The translations under genes were made by a program, and so were the position numbers. A DNA stretch of 64,000 nt from Paramecium pentaurelia (Eukaryota; Ciliophora; Oligohymenophorea; Peniculida; Parameciidae). Location: contig CAJJDO010000053.1 in NCBI GenBank assembly GCA_905183005.1, positions 68,165 through 132,164 on the forward strand, given 5' to 3'. The notes under the pieces were generated by a model, which was not told the DNA's origin, did no database searches, and saw only the letters and a program-made list of their open reading frames with translations. Each line of letters starts with the position of its first letter. Within the stretch, counting starts at the first letter, position 1. Of the stretch, positions 11,467 to 23,080 are shown in pieces.

Positions 11467-14400
11467 ATGGAAGTTCTTAATAAGATTTTTGAAGCGAAAC
11501 TCAGTGTAAGTACTAGAAGTTCACAAGAGATATCTAAAAATTTATAAGACCTTTCATTTTTAATAGAAGGATTCACATATTAATTAAATATATTAGAAGA
11601 AGATCAGGATGAAATCAATTTTGCATATTTATTTGAATATTTAGATGATTTTTGGTTAAAGTGTTGCACAATAATTAGAAATTCACAGAATACAAGTTGG
11701 TATGGATATTCAATAAAACCAAAATGATTGCCTTAATAGTGGAGAGAAAAGATGCAAGTCATTATTTCTTAAATACGAAATCATCTCAAATATAAAATTT
11801 TTTTGGCCATAAATGAGCATGTATAAGTATTTGGAATTTTTGAATATTGTTACAAAATTAATGGAATATTTAATAATGAATATGGGTCTGACAGATGATT
11901 TTTAATAAGTGTAAACCTAAAATATTACTCAATCTGATTTATAAATAAAAAAGTAGAATACAATAAAGGAAATTAAAATCTAGTAAATAAATGTATACTA
12001 ATGGGAAAAAATCTAATTTTAAAATTTGAATAAAGAATAGCACAAATTTGTATACTTTAGTTAGGAATGTTTTATTTAAATAAGATTGTGGAAAAGAAGA
12101 TTGGTTACCTAATAGTGGATATGCTTAACCAATTTAACATACAAAATCAATGTCTTCTAAGATAAATGATGATATATATGGAGAATATTTCATATCATAT
12201 ATACATAAAGTAGATTCTCAATAGAATTTTACACTATACAATACATACAAGTCATCTGAGATTATTGTCTATAGTAAGAAAGATAAATTTAGAGTACATC
12301 TAGAATATAGTCTATATTGGAGTGCATAAATAAGGATTAGAGGAACTTGGAAATAAGAATAATGAAGCCAAAGAATTATTAAAAAAATATATTTGTGATA
12401 ATTAACTCATGATTTTTAAAATTAGATAACTCTTTTCTACAATAACAGAGCCAGCAACAGGAGGTAGATAATGGTTGAAGTTCTTTCAAAATTCTACTGG
12501 GATATAAATAAATATTGAAAGGAGTTTAAAAAATGAAGCTGTATTAATTTTTAATATCATAGACTGAAAATCTGAATTACTATGTTCGTTAAAATTACAA
12601 GACTTTTAATTAAGAATAGCTGTTTTAAGCATATATTAAAAAGGATTTGCAGTTCGAAATTTAAAAATAAGTTTAAATGGAAGTATTAGAAAGATTTGTA
12701 GCAGATTAAATGAATTTTAGTGAAAATATGCTGATCACATATTTAAACAAAGAAGCTTAATTATTACCAGCATTTTATTCAGTAATAGCATAAAACCTAC
12801 TTTTAAATGGTCTTAAAATATTTGATTAGCTTAATATCTATTAATAGATAGAATATATGAGATTATGTTAATAAGCTGGGTTTTTACATCCAGATATCTT
12901 TTAGAAATTTATTCAAAATTTAAAGATAGATGATGAATTCATAGAATCATTATCATTACTTTAATTTAGAAACATAATGACATTATTTGATTATTGTGCT
13001 ACATCTCCTTATGATTTAGGATTATAACCAGGATTTATAGATTATTTGTGTAATAAATACATACAAAAATTAAGTAATTTTGAATTAGTAGCATCTGAAA
13101 TTATGAAATATGAGTTTTCTCAATTAATGATAAATCATCATTTTAGTTTTTTGAGTGAAGAATAATATTCAGAAATTAAGATAGCTTATGCAAAAATGTA
13201 TATAATATATTATATATTTAATAAGATTGGAGAGAATGTTTAATAAAAATTATAATTTTGTTGTTCATCGAAATTTGAATACTAAAGATGTAGCTAAGAA
13301 ATTATTATGGATTTATAAACCAGATGATTTTAAATTAATCTAAAAATCTCTTAATCATTTAATTTCTAATACAATATAATAAGGTGAATTCAAAGCTGAT
13401 CATATGATTTATGCATTACCATGTAAATAATAATCATATATATTTATAGTGTATTTTAAGTATTTCAATCCATAGTTGTATTACTTATTATTAAAATAAT
13501 GTCATAAATAAAATTTAAACTTCAAAATATCAAAGTATGATTTAAAGCAGATTATGTATTTATTGAATAGTAATGCTCTTAAAGGATTACGATCCATAAT
13601 GGCAGATCACACTATACTTGATGATGTTGATAATTTTATTAAAAATACTCTCACTTCATATGTTAATAATATTAAAGATGAAGAATTATTAAATTTTGAG
13701 GAAATTTTTAATCAAAATATGGAATAGGAAGCAGAACTTGATTTTAATGATGCTGAATATGCAGAAATTCTACCATATTTTTAAAATAATAATAAAAATT
13801 AAGAAACATAAAATCATGTCAATTAAAGATAATTTATTGTAAATTTAACTCAGAAATTTAAATCTTTATAAAATACTTTATATAAAAATGGATTTCAAAG
13901 AATTTCAAATTAAAAAATAAATAAAAGAGTTTCAATTTTAGAACCTATTCTAAGCTATATTGAAGTTTTATATTATGTATCAATTTTTAATCCAGAATTC
14001 TAACCATAAACTAAATTATTTAAAACTCCATAAATTCTTAAATTAGTAAATAATCTTATTTATTTACCAAATCTATTAGAAAATTTAATTTAGATTAATC
14101 AAATTTGGCCTAATTTATTTAATGAAGAATTAAAATCTATAATTATTGCAAATAAAAAAAAAATAGATTAAGTATATAATACTTGTTAAGATTGTTAAGA
14201 ATTTATTGATAAAGTTGAAGGATAAATAAAATTAACAGAATAAGGTAAATCTAGAAAATTGTAATATAGAAACAAAAATTATTAAGGATTATTATAAGCA
14301 TTCAATTTTGCTCGTCCAAAACCTCACAATAAATTATCTCCAATATTAAAAAATCCATTTGAAGAGTATACTATAGAAGAAACTTATTCAAATTAAGATT

Positions 14401-14759
14401 TTAATATTTATTGGAAACTAACATAGAGGAGTGAAAATGTAATTTAACATACTCATTTCAAAGAATTAATGTGGTAAGCATTGAAACTTGATAAAAATTA
14501 ATGGATTATGAATTATAGTGATTTTCCACATCTTGTTGATTTTGCTTGTACAAAATAGAAGGTTGTAGTCTTTTTAGATGAGTATCCTCGTTTAATTAGA
14601 GGATTACATAAAGTATATACTATTGAGACTGAAAGGGCAGCTGAGTATTTCTCTAGACTTGGATATCAAGTTGTGTTTATAGATTATAATGTGTATCATC
14701 CAGATAACGAATAGATGTTGAACATTTTGAAATAAAAATTTGTATTTCGTTATAATTGA
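11467..14759 (+). CDS. Large protein with C-terminal RAP-like domain, probably organellar RNA-binding
   Basis: Joining 11467-11699, 11740-12049, 12085-12540, 12563-13197 and 13226-14759 gives 1,055 aa in one frame. The first two introns (40 and 35 nt) are long for this genome and less sure; the 22-nt GTA...TAG and 28-nt introns are well supported by frame. Residues ~1-900 are mostly helical with repeated Leu/Ile patterns, as in FASTK/RAP proteins. The last ~80 residues resemble a RAP domain: a DFACTKQKVVVFLDEYP strand with acidic residues, then ETERAAEYFSRLGYQVVFIDY. RAP proteins usually act in mitochondrial or plastid RNA metabolism; mitochondrial location is inferred, and no clear presequence is seen at the chosen start, so the 5' end may be incomplete. 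The stop lies 13 bp before the next ATG. Confidence 0.7.
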
Positions 14760-14772
14760 ATTAAATAATATA

Positions 14773-16097
14773 ATGAACGAAATTACTATCCCATGTTCTA
14801 ATTGTAAATAACCAATTGCAGAATCTAAACATATGCTTCATGAAACATATTGTTTACGTAATAATATAAAATGTCTTAAATGTGGTGTATTTTATGATAA
14901 AAATGATCCAGAAAGTCATGAGGAGGAATACCATAAAAAAGAAAAATGTTAATATTGTTTATTGGAATTTGAAGGTCACTTATCTATATTATAAAAATAG
15001 ATTTGAAAAAACATAAATGCTATAAGAAACCAAAATAATGTATGCATTGTGATCTTAGTTTCCCAGCTGATTAATTATTTTAACATGAAAATCAATGTGG
15101 AAGTAGAACAGAAAAATGTGATATTTGCAATAGTTATATAATAATGAGAGAATATTCAAGTCATGTAAAGGAATGTAAACCTAAACCTAAAGTTGAATCT
15201 TCTTAAGTGTAGAAAAAACCATCCAATTAAGAAATTTATGATAGACCAAATTATGACATGTCTAAAATTGATGATAGAATTGATCAATAGAAATTTAATA
15301 GTAAAAAGGAAACACCTTAATAAAATGCTTCAAGTTAAATCTAATCCAAATAATAAGTCTAATAACAATAATAATAACAACAATAAACTAAACCTATAGG
15401 ATCTGGATATAAATTTGGATAAGCAGCAGGAGAATAAAAATCAAAATATCAACTAACAGATGAAGATAAATAGAGATAAAAAGATGGTATTAGACCTCCA
15501 TCTTCTAATAATTAAACAGGTTAAAGACCTTAACAATAGAACATTACATCAGGAACATAGTCAAAATAATAATCATATAATTAAAAATAATAGAATTCAT
15601 AAAAAAAAGAAGAGACAACATAATTTGATAATTAATATGAAAGATAATAGTATATTAATAAATAATCCTAACAATCCCAACCATAAACATAATAATAGTA
15701 AAAGTAACCAACACAAGCATAGAAAAGTTTAGAGAGCTATAAAAATTCTTAAAATGATAAATAACAATTTTAAACTTAAAATAATAATCCTATATTAAGA
15801 AGACCAGATACAGCTATAGCAAGAGAGATTTAGAAATAAATAGAGTTAGAAGAGGAATTTGGAATAAGTTCAGAAGAGTATTTACAATAATAAATGTTTA
15901 ATTAAATGTTACTAGATGAAAAAAAAGAAAAAGCTCAGCCAATCTAAAAAACACCAATACCATAATCTGTAATACCAGCAAGAGTTCCATAAAAAGTTGA
16001 TAATTAGGAATTCAATTTCGAAGGTATTTCTGAGGAAGAAAAACTCGTATAATTATAATTAATGGAAAGTTTTAAGGATTATAAGAAAAAACGTTGA
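14773..16097 (+). CDS. TRAF-type zinc-finger protein with Gln-rich tail
   Basis: Exons 14773-14974 and 15001-16097, around a 26-nt intron beginning GTC and ending TAG, give 432 aa. The first ~150 residues hold repeated Cys/His clusters: CSNCKQP, CLKCGVFY...H...H, CQYCLLEF...H, CMHCDLSF...H and CDICNSY...H. Spacing is like the TRAF-type/XAF1/TRAFD1 zinc fingers, usually protein-interaction modules. The remainder is extremely Gln-rich, most Gln codons being TAA or TAG, including a run near 15345-15395, so under the standard code the gene looks like a string of stops. An acidic region (EEEFGISSEEY) and a basic end (KDYKKKR) close it. Function is unknown. Its ATG follows the RAP gene stop by only 13 bp. 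Confidence 0.75.
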
Positions 16098-16198
16098 AAC
16101 ATACATAATTATTATATAAATGTAAAATTATATATATAGATGATTTTTTTGTAGTTTAAATTAAAAATCAATGAGTAATTCTTAAACTTAATTATTAA

Positions 16199-16214
16199 TA
16201 TATATATATATATA
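16199..16214. repeat. (TA)n dinucleotide run
   Basis: A run of about eight TA units in the ~275-bp gap (16098-16373) between the zinc-finger gene and the K+ channel gene. The rest of the gap is featureless AT-rich DNA. Confidence 0.8.
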
Positions 16215-16373
16215 TTATAATAATTTTCTACTTAAAAATTAATGATTTTAGAATCAAATAATTTAAGATAAATGAAAAAAGATTATTACTATAATTTATA
16301 ACTAATTATATTTGATAAATTTTAGTATTATATGCTAATCATAAATGATTAATTAAATTTTCATCTATTCTAA

Positions 16374-18772
16374 ATGTATGCTTTTAGAAAACATGCTGCT
16401 CTAAACAAGAAAAAAATGAATGCAGAATCATTTTCGTTTGTGATGCCTAGAATTAATATCAATTCAGTAAATGAAGACCCTACAGCATCTCTATTAGAAC
16501 AAGATAAATTGCCAATTTCAAAGAATTAGTTTGCAAATTAATCCGTAAAGATGGGATTAATATGAAGATCCTTAATCAATTAGAATAGAAAGCAGATGTG
16601 CAACGAGAGTAGCCATAGAAAAGTGTACAAGAATGGGGAATTTAATTGAGCAATCATCTTAAATTAATTGATGATAAAAGTAGCCATTGGATTAGAAATA
16701 AATATACAAAGAATGCAATTGAGATCATTAATAAATAGAAATTTTCTATAATAGATAATGAAAAGTCCTAATTATCAAATAAATGGATTCTGAGATTTTT
16801 GTAAGAATATATATAATTAATAAAAGTTCCAAAATTTCAGTTATAGAACCAACATCTAATTACCTTAATTTATGGAATATAATAATGTCTATTTGTTTAT
16901 TAACATACTTTTACTTTCTTGTGATAAATCTATATTTTTCAAAAAATGAGGGTGATTAAGAATGGTATTGGGATTAATGGAAATAAGGATATACAGGTTT
17001 ATTGAATATTCTCTACACTCTTTTCATGACATTAGATATATTAATAGAAATGCATGTATCTTATTTCGAAAGAGGAGAATATGTAAAGAATAAAAAATAA
17101 GTGTACATAAATTATTTAAAAAATGGGTTCTTATTTGATTTTATTCCACTTTTTGTGTTATATCTATGTCTAATATCAGATTAAGTGAATGAGTCAACAA
17201 TTATAAGATACTTCTTTTTCTTAAAGTTCTATAGACTTTCAATTTATGATTAAAGATTTTAAGAAAGAGTTCAGTTGCATAGAAAATCAAAAACTATTTA
17301 TTTAATATTTAAGTTAATTGTTGAGATTCTAATAATAGTATAATTAAATGCAGCTTTGTTTTATCGTGCAGGAATATATATGTATGATATGAAATAAGAA
17401 GATGAAGAGAATTTTAATTGGGGTACATGGTTAGAAAATGATATGTTTAATGGTGAAATTTACAGTAAATCATTATAATCTCAATATTTCTTATCATTAT
17501 ATTGGTCTGTTGCAACATTAACAACTGTTTCATATGGTGATATTACTCCTGTTAATCCTTTAGAAATTTTGATAAGCACAATGGCTATGTTAACAGCAAT
17601 ATTTTTATTTGCTTTAAATGTATAAACTATTTAAGAAGTATATTTAGAATATAAGGCAAGTAAGAAAAAGTTTTAGAAGTATGTAAATTATATTATAATT
17701 AATAGACATTTAATAGCTATCAATAGATTCATGAGAGATAAATAGATATCAGTTTCATTATAAGCTAAAATAAGAAAGTATTTAGATCATATTTGGGATA
17801 AGTAGAGAGCAAGAGAATAGAAATTAGAATAAGTTATTATTAGTTCATTAGCTCCATCTTTAAGATAAGAGTTGATGTTTGAATCTTATGGTATGGATCT
17901 AATTAAGATACCTTGGATGAGTGATAATTTTACATTTGAATTTATTAAGGAATTATCAGAAGAATTAAGAGAAGTATATTTTGCAGCTGATGAAACAATA
18001 TTTTTAGATAAAGAATCAATTAATGATGATTACTCATTATATATTTTAAAAGAAGGATAAGTCGACTTATTTATTAATAATAGTAATGTAGCTTAACCTT
18101 TGATTGCTCATTTAAAGAGTGGGGCAGTTTTTGGATAATACTCTTTTATTACAGGGGATGGTAGACAATGTTCTGCAAAAACTAAAACTTAAACAACTTT
18201 ATATTAAATTAATAGGACAACATTTCTTAATACTTTATTGAAATTTGAAGCAGATTATGAAAGATATTGTTAATTAAAAGATTTAGTAATGCTTGGCAAA
18301 AGATATGATTTATTGGTATTTATTCAAATATATTATTAAATTAGTAATTAAGTTGCTTTACATGTAATTTAACAGATCATATGAGTAATTGTTGTCCATT
18401 AACTCATTTCACTTTTGAATCTTAAAAAAGTGTTATGGGATCATAAATTGTCAAAAATGAATATAAATAATAATAAAGAAAAAAAATTAAAAGGAGAAAA
18501 ATAAAATAAAAAAATATTATTGTAAATGCAGATGAATTTGAAATTGATGAAGTATAATTAAGTGAACTTAAATAATAATATGTTGAAAAATCTAATGATA
18601 GCTATGATATAGATAAAGTGCATAGTTTTAAATATTACTTTCCTTGTTAAAATATTGATTCCTTCTATTTTAATTAATTGAGGTATGATATAATAATTAA
18701 AATAGAAATATTTCATTAAACCAAAAGAAGTATTTTACACCTCCACTTAGACATTAGATTGTACCAAAATGA
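16374..18772 (+). CDS. Six-TM K+ channel with cyclic-nucleotide-binding domain
   Basis: Five exons (introns 16545-16567, 16801-16826, 18316-18344, 18683-18705; 23, 26, 29, 23 nt) give 765 aa. A cytosolic N-terminus precedes S1 (IIMSICLLTYFYFLVINLYF), S2 (GLLNILYTLFMTLDILIEM), S3, a short S4-like segment with Arg/Lys (IIRYFFFLKFYRLS), S5 (LIVEILIIVQLNAALFY) and the pore. The pore reads LYWSVATLTTVSYGDITPVN, followed by S6. A C-linker and a CNBD follow (ILKEGQVDLFI, HLKSGAVFGQYSF, a distal beta roll). The architecture matches CNG/HCN/EAG channels of the ciliary or cell membrane. The filter has Ser370 where K+ channels normally have the first Gly of GYG. Whether cyclic nucleotide really binds is uncertain: the phosphate-cassette Arg/Glu pattern is only partly kept. 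Confidence 0.88.
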
Positions 18773-18809
18773 CAAAAATTATATTATTAATATTAATTAA
18801 TAAATATAA

Positions 18810-19199
18810 ATGGGTAATGGATAATGTTGCAAAAGGGTGGAACGAGTTGAAACTTTAGAAGTAGATAACAGTCCTCCTTAAAATACTAAACATGCTTCAC
18901 CTTTTGATGAGCCACAATAAATGGTTTCACTTTCTGATTCAGATGAAGAATATTAACCTAAAAAACAGCATCAGTTTGGAGTTTTTAAAGAAAGACAAAA
19001 ATCTTCTTAGTTGTCAACTGGTTAACAATATTCTTTTTAAACTTTACCATCTGAATAATAATTCTCTAATTTTATTACTTTTCAAGCTATTCCATCTCAA
19101 TAAGGAATTCATAATAATGTATTCTCTAAATTTCAAAAAGAGATGAATGAGTTTGCTAGTAAATAAACCAAAAATTAAAAGAACTTGTAAAAATAATGA
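18810..19199 (+). CDS. Small Ser/Gln-rich protein with N-terminal dual-acylation motif
   Basis: A single exon of 129 aa begins MGNGQCCKR, an excellent N-myristoylation context (Gly2) with two adjacent Cys for palmitoylation, so membrane attachment is likely. The rest is hydrophilic, with an acidic SDSDEEY stretch and many Ser and Gln. No domain is recognised. It begins 37 bp after the K+ channel stop. From 18869 onward its sequence is repeated exactly after the N at 19874, so the copy number here is an assembly question, not biology. Confidence 0.7.
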
Positions 19200-19873
19200 A
19201 TGAATTGTATTTTTGTTATACTTATATATCAACTTTAAACAAAATTATTCAACTTTATATTTAAGAATTTTCCAAACTAAATTCTTAGACAAGCATGATT
19301 CTAACAATAATTGTTTTGTTTGATTTATAGAAAATAATAATAAATATTTTATATAATATCTTAAAGCTCTCATTTTTTCTACTGAATTAAATTACTCCAA
19401 AATAATTTCATTGATGTTCAACTTTAAGGATTACTTCCGAATTTTAAAAGTTTCCATTTTATAATTTATTTGTTACAAAATTAACTCCTTTTATCCAAGT
19501 CTATATTTAGGTGAAAAAAACTCTTCATTTATTTAACAATTATAATTCAAATTTATATCTTCTTAATTTTGAGATATAAATCTAATTTATTTGTAAAATA
19601 TATCTTTTTAAGATAGGATAGTAACTTTAATCAAAAATGAAAAACTTTGATTAAATAGAAATTAGGACGGTAAATAAAATTGAATTTACATCCTACCCGA
19701 TACATATGGCCATTAAAAAGAATCTCACATAAAGAGTTAAATCTTAATAATACTTGAATATATATTCTGATAATGTTGAGATTTTCGATTTAATGTAATT
19801 GCTTAACTGATTTATTAGAAAACGTATTAATTTATTCATATTCGAAATAATTATATTTGTAAAAATAATTTAT
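19200..19873. other. Intergenic with two adjacent hairpins
   Basis: Downstream flank of the MGNGQCC gene, about 670 bp, no supported CDS. Two potential stems follow each other: a perfect 10-bp stem (19626-19635 with 19646-19655, 10-nt loop), and a stem of 11 pairs with one small irregularity (19663-19675 with 19684-19695, 8-nt loop). Both recur in the duplicated copy. They could be part of a small RNA, a 3'-end signal or chance in AT-rich DNA. Confidence 0.4.
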
Positions 19874-19875
19874 NC

Positions 19876-20205
19876 AGTCCTCCTTAAAATACTAAACATG
19901 CTTCACCTTTTGATGAGCCACAATAAATGGTTTCACTTTCTGATTCAGATGAAGAATATTAACCTAAAAAACAGCATCAGTTTGGAGTTTTTAAAGAAAG
20001 ACAAAAATCTTCTTAGTTGTCAACTGGTTAACAATATTCTTTTTAAACTTTACCATCTGAATAATAATTCTCTAATTTTATTACTTTTCAAGCTATTCCA
20101 TCTCAATAAGGAATTCATAATAATGTATTCTCTAAATTTCAAAAAGAGATGAATGAGTTTGCTAGTAAATAAACCAAAAATTAAAAGAACTTGTAAAAAT
20201 AATGA
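19876..20205 (+). pseudogene. Duplicate 5'-truncated copy of the MGNGQCC gene
   Basis: Exact repeat of 18870-19199 lacking the start codon and the first ~20 codons, because the second copy begins at the N. It is best treated as the same gene seen twice through an unmerged contig overlap and not counted as an extra locus. Confidence 0.85.
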
Positions 20206-21513
20206 ATGAATTGTATTTTTGTTATACTTATATATCAACTTTAAACAAAATTATTCAACTTTATATTTAAGAATTTTCCAAACTAAATTCTTAGACAAGC
20301 ATGATTCTAACAATAATTGTTTTGTTTGATTTATAGAAAATAATAATAAATATTTTATATAATATCTTAAAGCTCTCATTTTTTCTACTGAATTAAATTA
20401 CTCCAAAATAATTTCATTGATGTTCAACTTTAAGGATTACTTCCGAATTTTAAAAGTTTCCATTTTATAATTTATTTGTTACAAAATTAACTCCTTTTAT
20501 CCAAGTCTATATTTAGGTGAAAAAAACTCTTCATTTATTTAACAATTATAATTCAAATTTATATCTTCTTAATTTTGAGATATAAATCTAATTTATTTGT
20601 AAAATATATCTTTTTAAGATAGGATAGTAACTTTAATCAAAAATGAAAAACTTTGATTAAATAGAAATTAGGACGGTAAATAAAATTGAATTTACATCCT
20701 ACCCGATACATATGGCCATTAAAAAGAATCTCACATAAAGAGTTAAATCTTAATAATACTTGAATATATATTCTGATAATGTTGAGATTTTCGATTTAAT
20801 GTAATTGCTTAACTGATTTATTAGAAAACGTATTAATTTATTCATATTCGAAATAATTATATTTGTAAAAATAATTTAACTTAATATAAATTGATTAAAT
20901 TTATAAAAATTGAATGAAACATATATATATGTTTAAATATATGAATTTATGCATTTTTTGATTGAATAATTTATCAATAACTCTAAAATCAAATTTTAGT
21001 AATAAAAATCATTCTCTCTCTTTTTAGAGTGTATATGTTATTAGTTGATCATTTTATTTTATTTATCTATTTATTATATCATATGTAGCAATATAAATGT
21101 TATATTGATTGAAAATATATGTTATGGGGATTAAACTTGTAGATAGCATATCAAACTAAAATATAATAAACCTTTTAAATTAATACTAAGATTTTTCATC
21201 TATAAATATATTTATCAAATATGAACTCTAGCAGTTTATAATTAAATATAATTGCTAACATTTTAATACTATTTTACTTATTTAAAGGAACATAAATAAG
21301 GCATTTGAAATAAAATGAAATATATCATATATTTATTAATAGAACCAAAATTAACAATTAACTTTATTAGAATTGGTATTAATTTTAATCTACAATTAAA
21401 ATTGTTATTATATTTGAAAAGTAGTATTTTGTTATAAATTAAAATAACCATTTGATAATTTTAATAAGTTATAATTTAAAAAGTACAAGATAATTAGACA
21501 AAAGAGGATTAAG
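20206..21513. other. Long AT-rich intergenic region
   Basis: The first ~670 bp repeat the 19200-19872 flank including its two hairpins. The rest (20879-21513) is about 74-80 percent AT by eye with TA-rich runs (20922-20940) and no convincing coding frame. The true 5' end of the next gene may lie here. Confidence 0.45.
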
Positions 21514-22235
21514 ATGGAAAGAAAACTAAAAGTGTAACATTTTGTTTTGAAAAAAACATTATTCATTCTATTTTTAAATGTCCATCTGAATATTTGAGTA
21601 AAAAGAATAGGAAACAATTATGCAGAAAAATATCAAGTTCAACTAAAGGTAAATGGTTCTATGATTAAACATCATCTGATGAAGAAACTGGAAATTATTC
21701 TGATCTTGAAGATTATCAACATTTCTATAGCATTATTGAATGGAAAAACCTATAAGAAGTATCCTAATCAAAAATGACTTCAAATAATTAGAATGAAGTT
21801 TAAAATTCAAAAAATATCAAGGATTTTAAAAATGGAAATTTGTAAAATCCTAAATCATGTCTTAAATAGACCAAGAAATTAGATATACCTTCTTAATTTG
21901 ATGAGTTTTAATAAAAAGATTAAATTGACGATTAATAGACTGAAGTATGTTCAGAAAAAAATTTAAATAGAGATAATATTTAAAATCATAAATAAATTGA
22001 AGTAAGTAAGTTTAAAGATCATAATGAAAGAGATGAAGAAGATGAAGTAAAATAATTACAATTATCATAGATATCTATAAATCTTGATGATTTATTTGAT
22101 TTCTAAAGTAATTATAATGAATAGAAAATCCATGATCGATAAGATATTTCAATATATGATTAACTAAAGAAAAAAATAGATTTCAAATCAGCATTCAAGA
22201 TTATTGATATAGTAAAATTATATGAAAATATATGA
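21514..22235 (+). CDS. Uncharacterised acidic protein, 5' end uncertain
   Basis: From about 21606 to the TGA at 22233 one frame is clearly coding: it is rich in Ser, Asp, Glu, Asn and Gln, with SSDEETGNYSD and a long acidic-basic tail ending KLYENI. The start is unclear. The model given uses ATG 21514 and a 26-nt intron (21580-21605), making 231 aa with a hydrophobic N-terminus like a signal peptide. The alternative is to read straight through without that intron, which gives FEKNIIHSIFKCPSEYLSKK and looks equally protein-like, but then no ATG is available before an upstream TGA unless another exon exists. No domain is recognised. Confidence 0.5.
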
Positions 22236-23080
22236 AAATTTAATTTAATTAAATTCTTTTTATTACCATTCTAATTAAAGCTATCTAAATAGCAATTGAA
22301 ATTTAATTCTAAGAAAATCAATTAAAGTAAACTAAAATTTTATTTTTTTTGAATAGTTTTATAGTTATAGATTTATTCAATTCTAAAATACTTTCTTAGT
22401 AATTGATTATTTGTTTTCTGTAAATGTACTGATTTAATTTTATAAGCTCAAATATATTAAATATCTAAATATCTTTAATTTGCAAAAATTTTATTCTAAT
22501 TCTAAATTTCATCCTTATAAATGTAGAAAATTGATAAAATGGTTTTAGTGAAAATACTAATAGGTAAATTCAATGGAGGTATCATATCAGCAATTCTTAT
22601 AAGTTTTATTTGATCTTTTCATAAATTTTGTCAACAAAATTATTATTATTATTATCTTCAAAAGATATTTTTCTATTTATTATCATTAAATTTATTACTA
22701 AATATGATCAATAAATAATAATCAAAGAATAGCAATAATTTGGTGAAGATTTAATAAATTTATTTTTCAATTTATAATCTCAGAATGCCTTTTTATTAAA
22801 TTTATTAATTTATAAAATTTATCTACTAATGAGCTGAATCAGAAAAGATTCATAAAAGGAAAGGATAAGTAGTTTAATAATATTAAGTAATACACTATTG
22901 AATATCTATTATATTAATTCTTCAATTGATATTAAGCATGAAGTTTTATAAATACTTATCATTGGAACAAATAAACCTTAAGCTTAATAAATTATAGTTA
23001 CAATGAGTATACCAAAATGATAAAGTAATTTATGAATATACAAATTATAAATTGAATTAATTAAATTATATAAATAACGA
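22236..23080. other. Intergenic, no supported gene
   Basis: About 845 bp of AT-rich DNA with (ATT)n-like stretches near 22640-22665. Short hydrophobic open runs occur (for example from ATG 22540) but they end within 30 codons and have no plausible intron continuation. Confidence 0.4.

Larger units (their letters stand above)
18869..20878. repeat. 1,004-bp exact direct duplication around a single N (assembly artefact)
   Basis: Bases 18869-19872 recur at 19875-20878 with a constant offset of 1,006 and no differences that I could find. The two copies meet at one ambiguous base (N, 19874), and the last base before it (19873, T) is the only mismatch with the second copy. This is the pattern of two contig ends that overlap but were placed side by side. 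It should be read as one copy. Confidence 0.93.

Noticed and set aside
12582..12651. Separate gene starting at ATG 12582 with a mitochondrial-like presequence
   Set aside because: A canonical 22-nt intron at 12541-12562 carries the upstream frame directly into the RAP protein body, whereas this start needs a poor GTT...AAG intron.
19626..19695. H/ACA snoRNA
   Set aside because: An ANANNA-like hinge and a downstream ACA exist, but the hairpins are far shorter than H/ACA arms and no pseudouridylation pocket can be drawn; kept only as unexplained hairpins.
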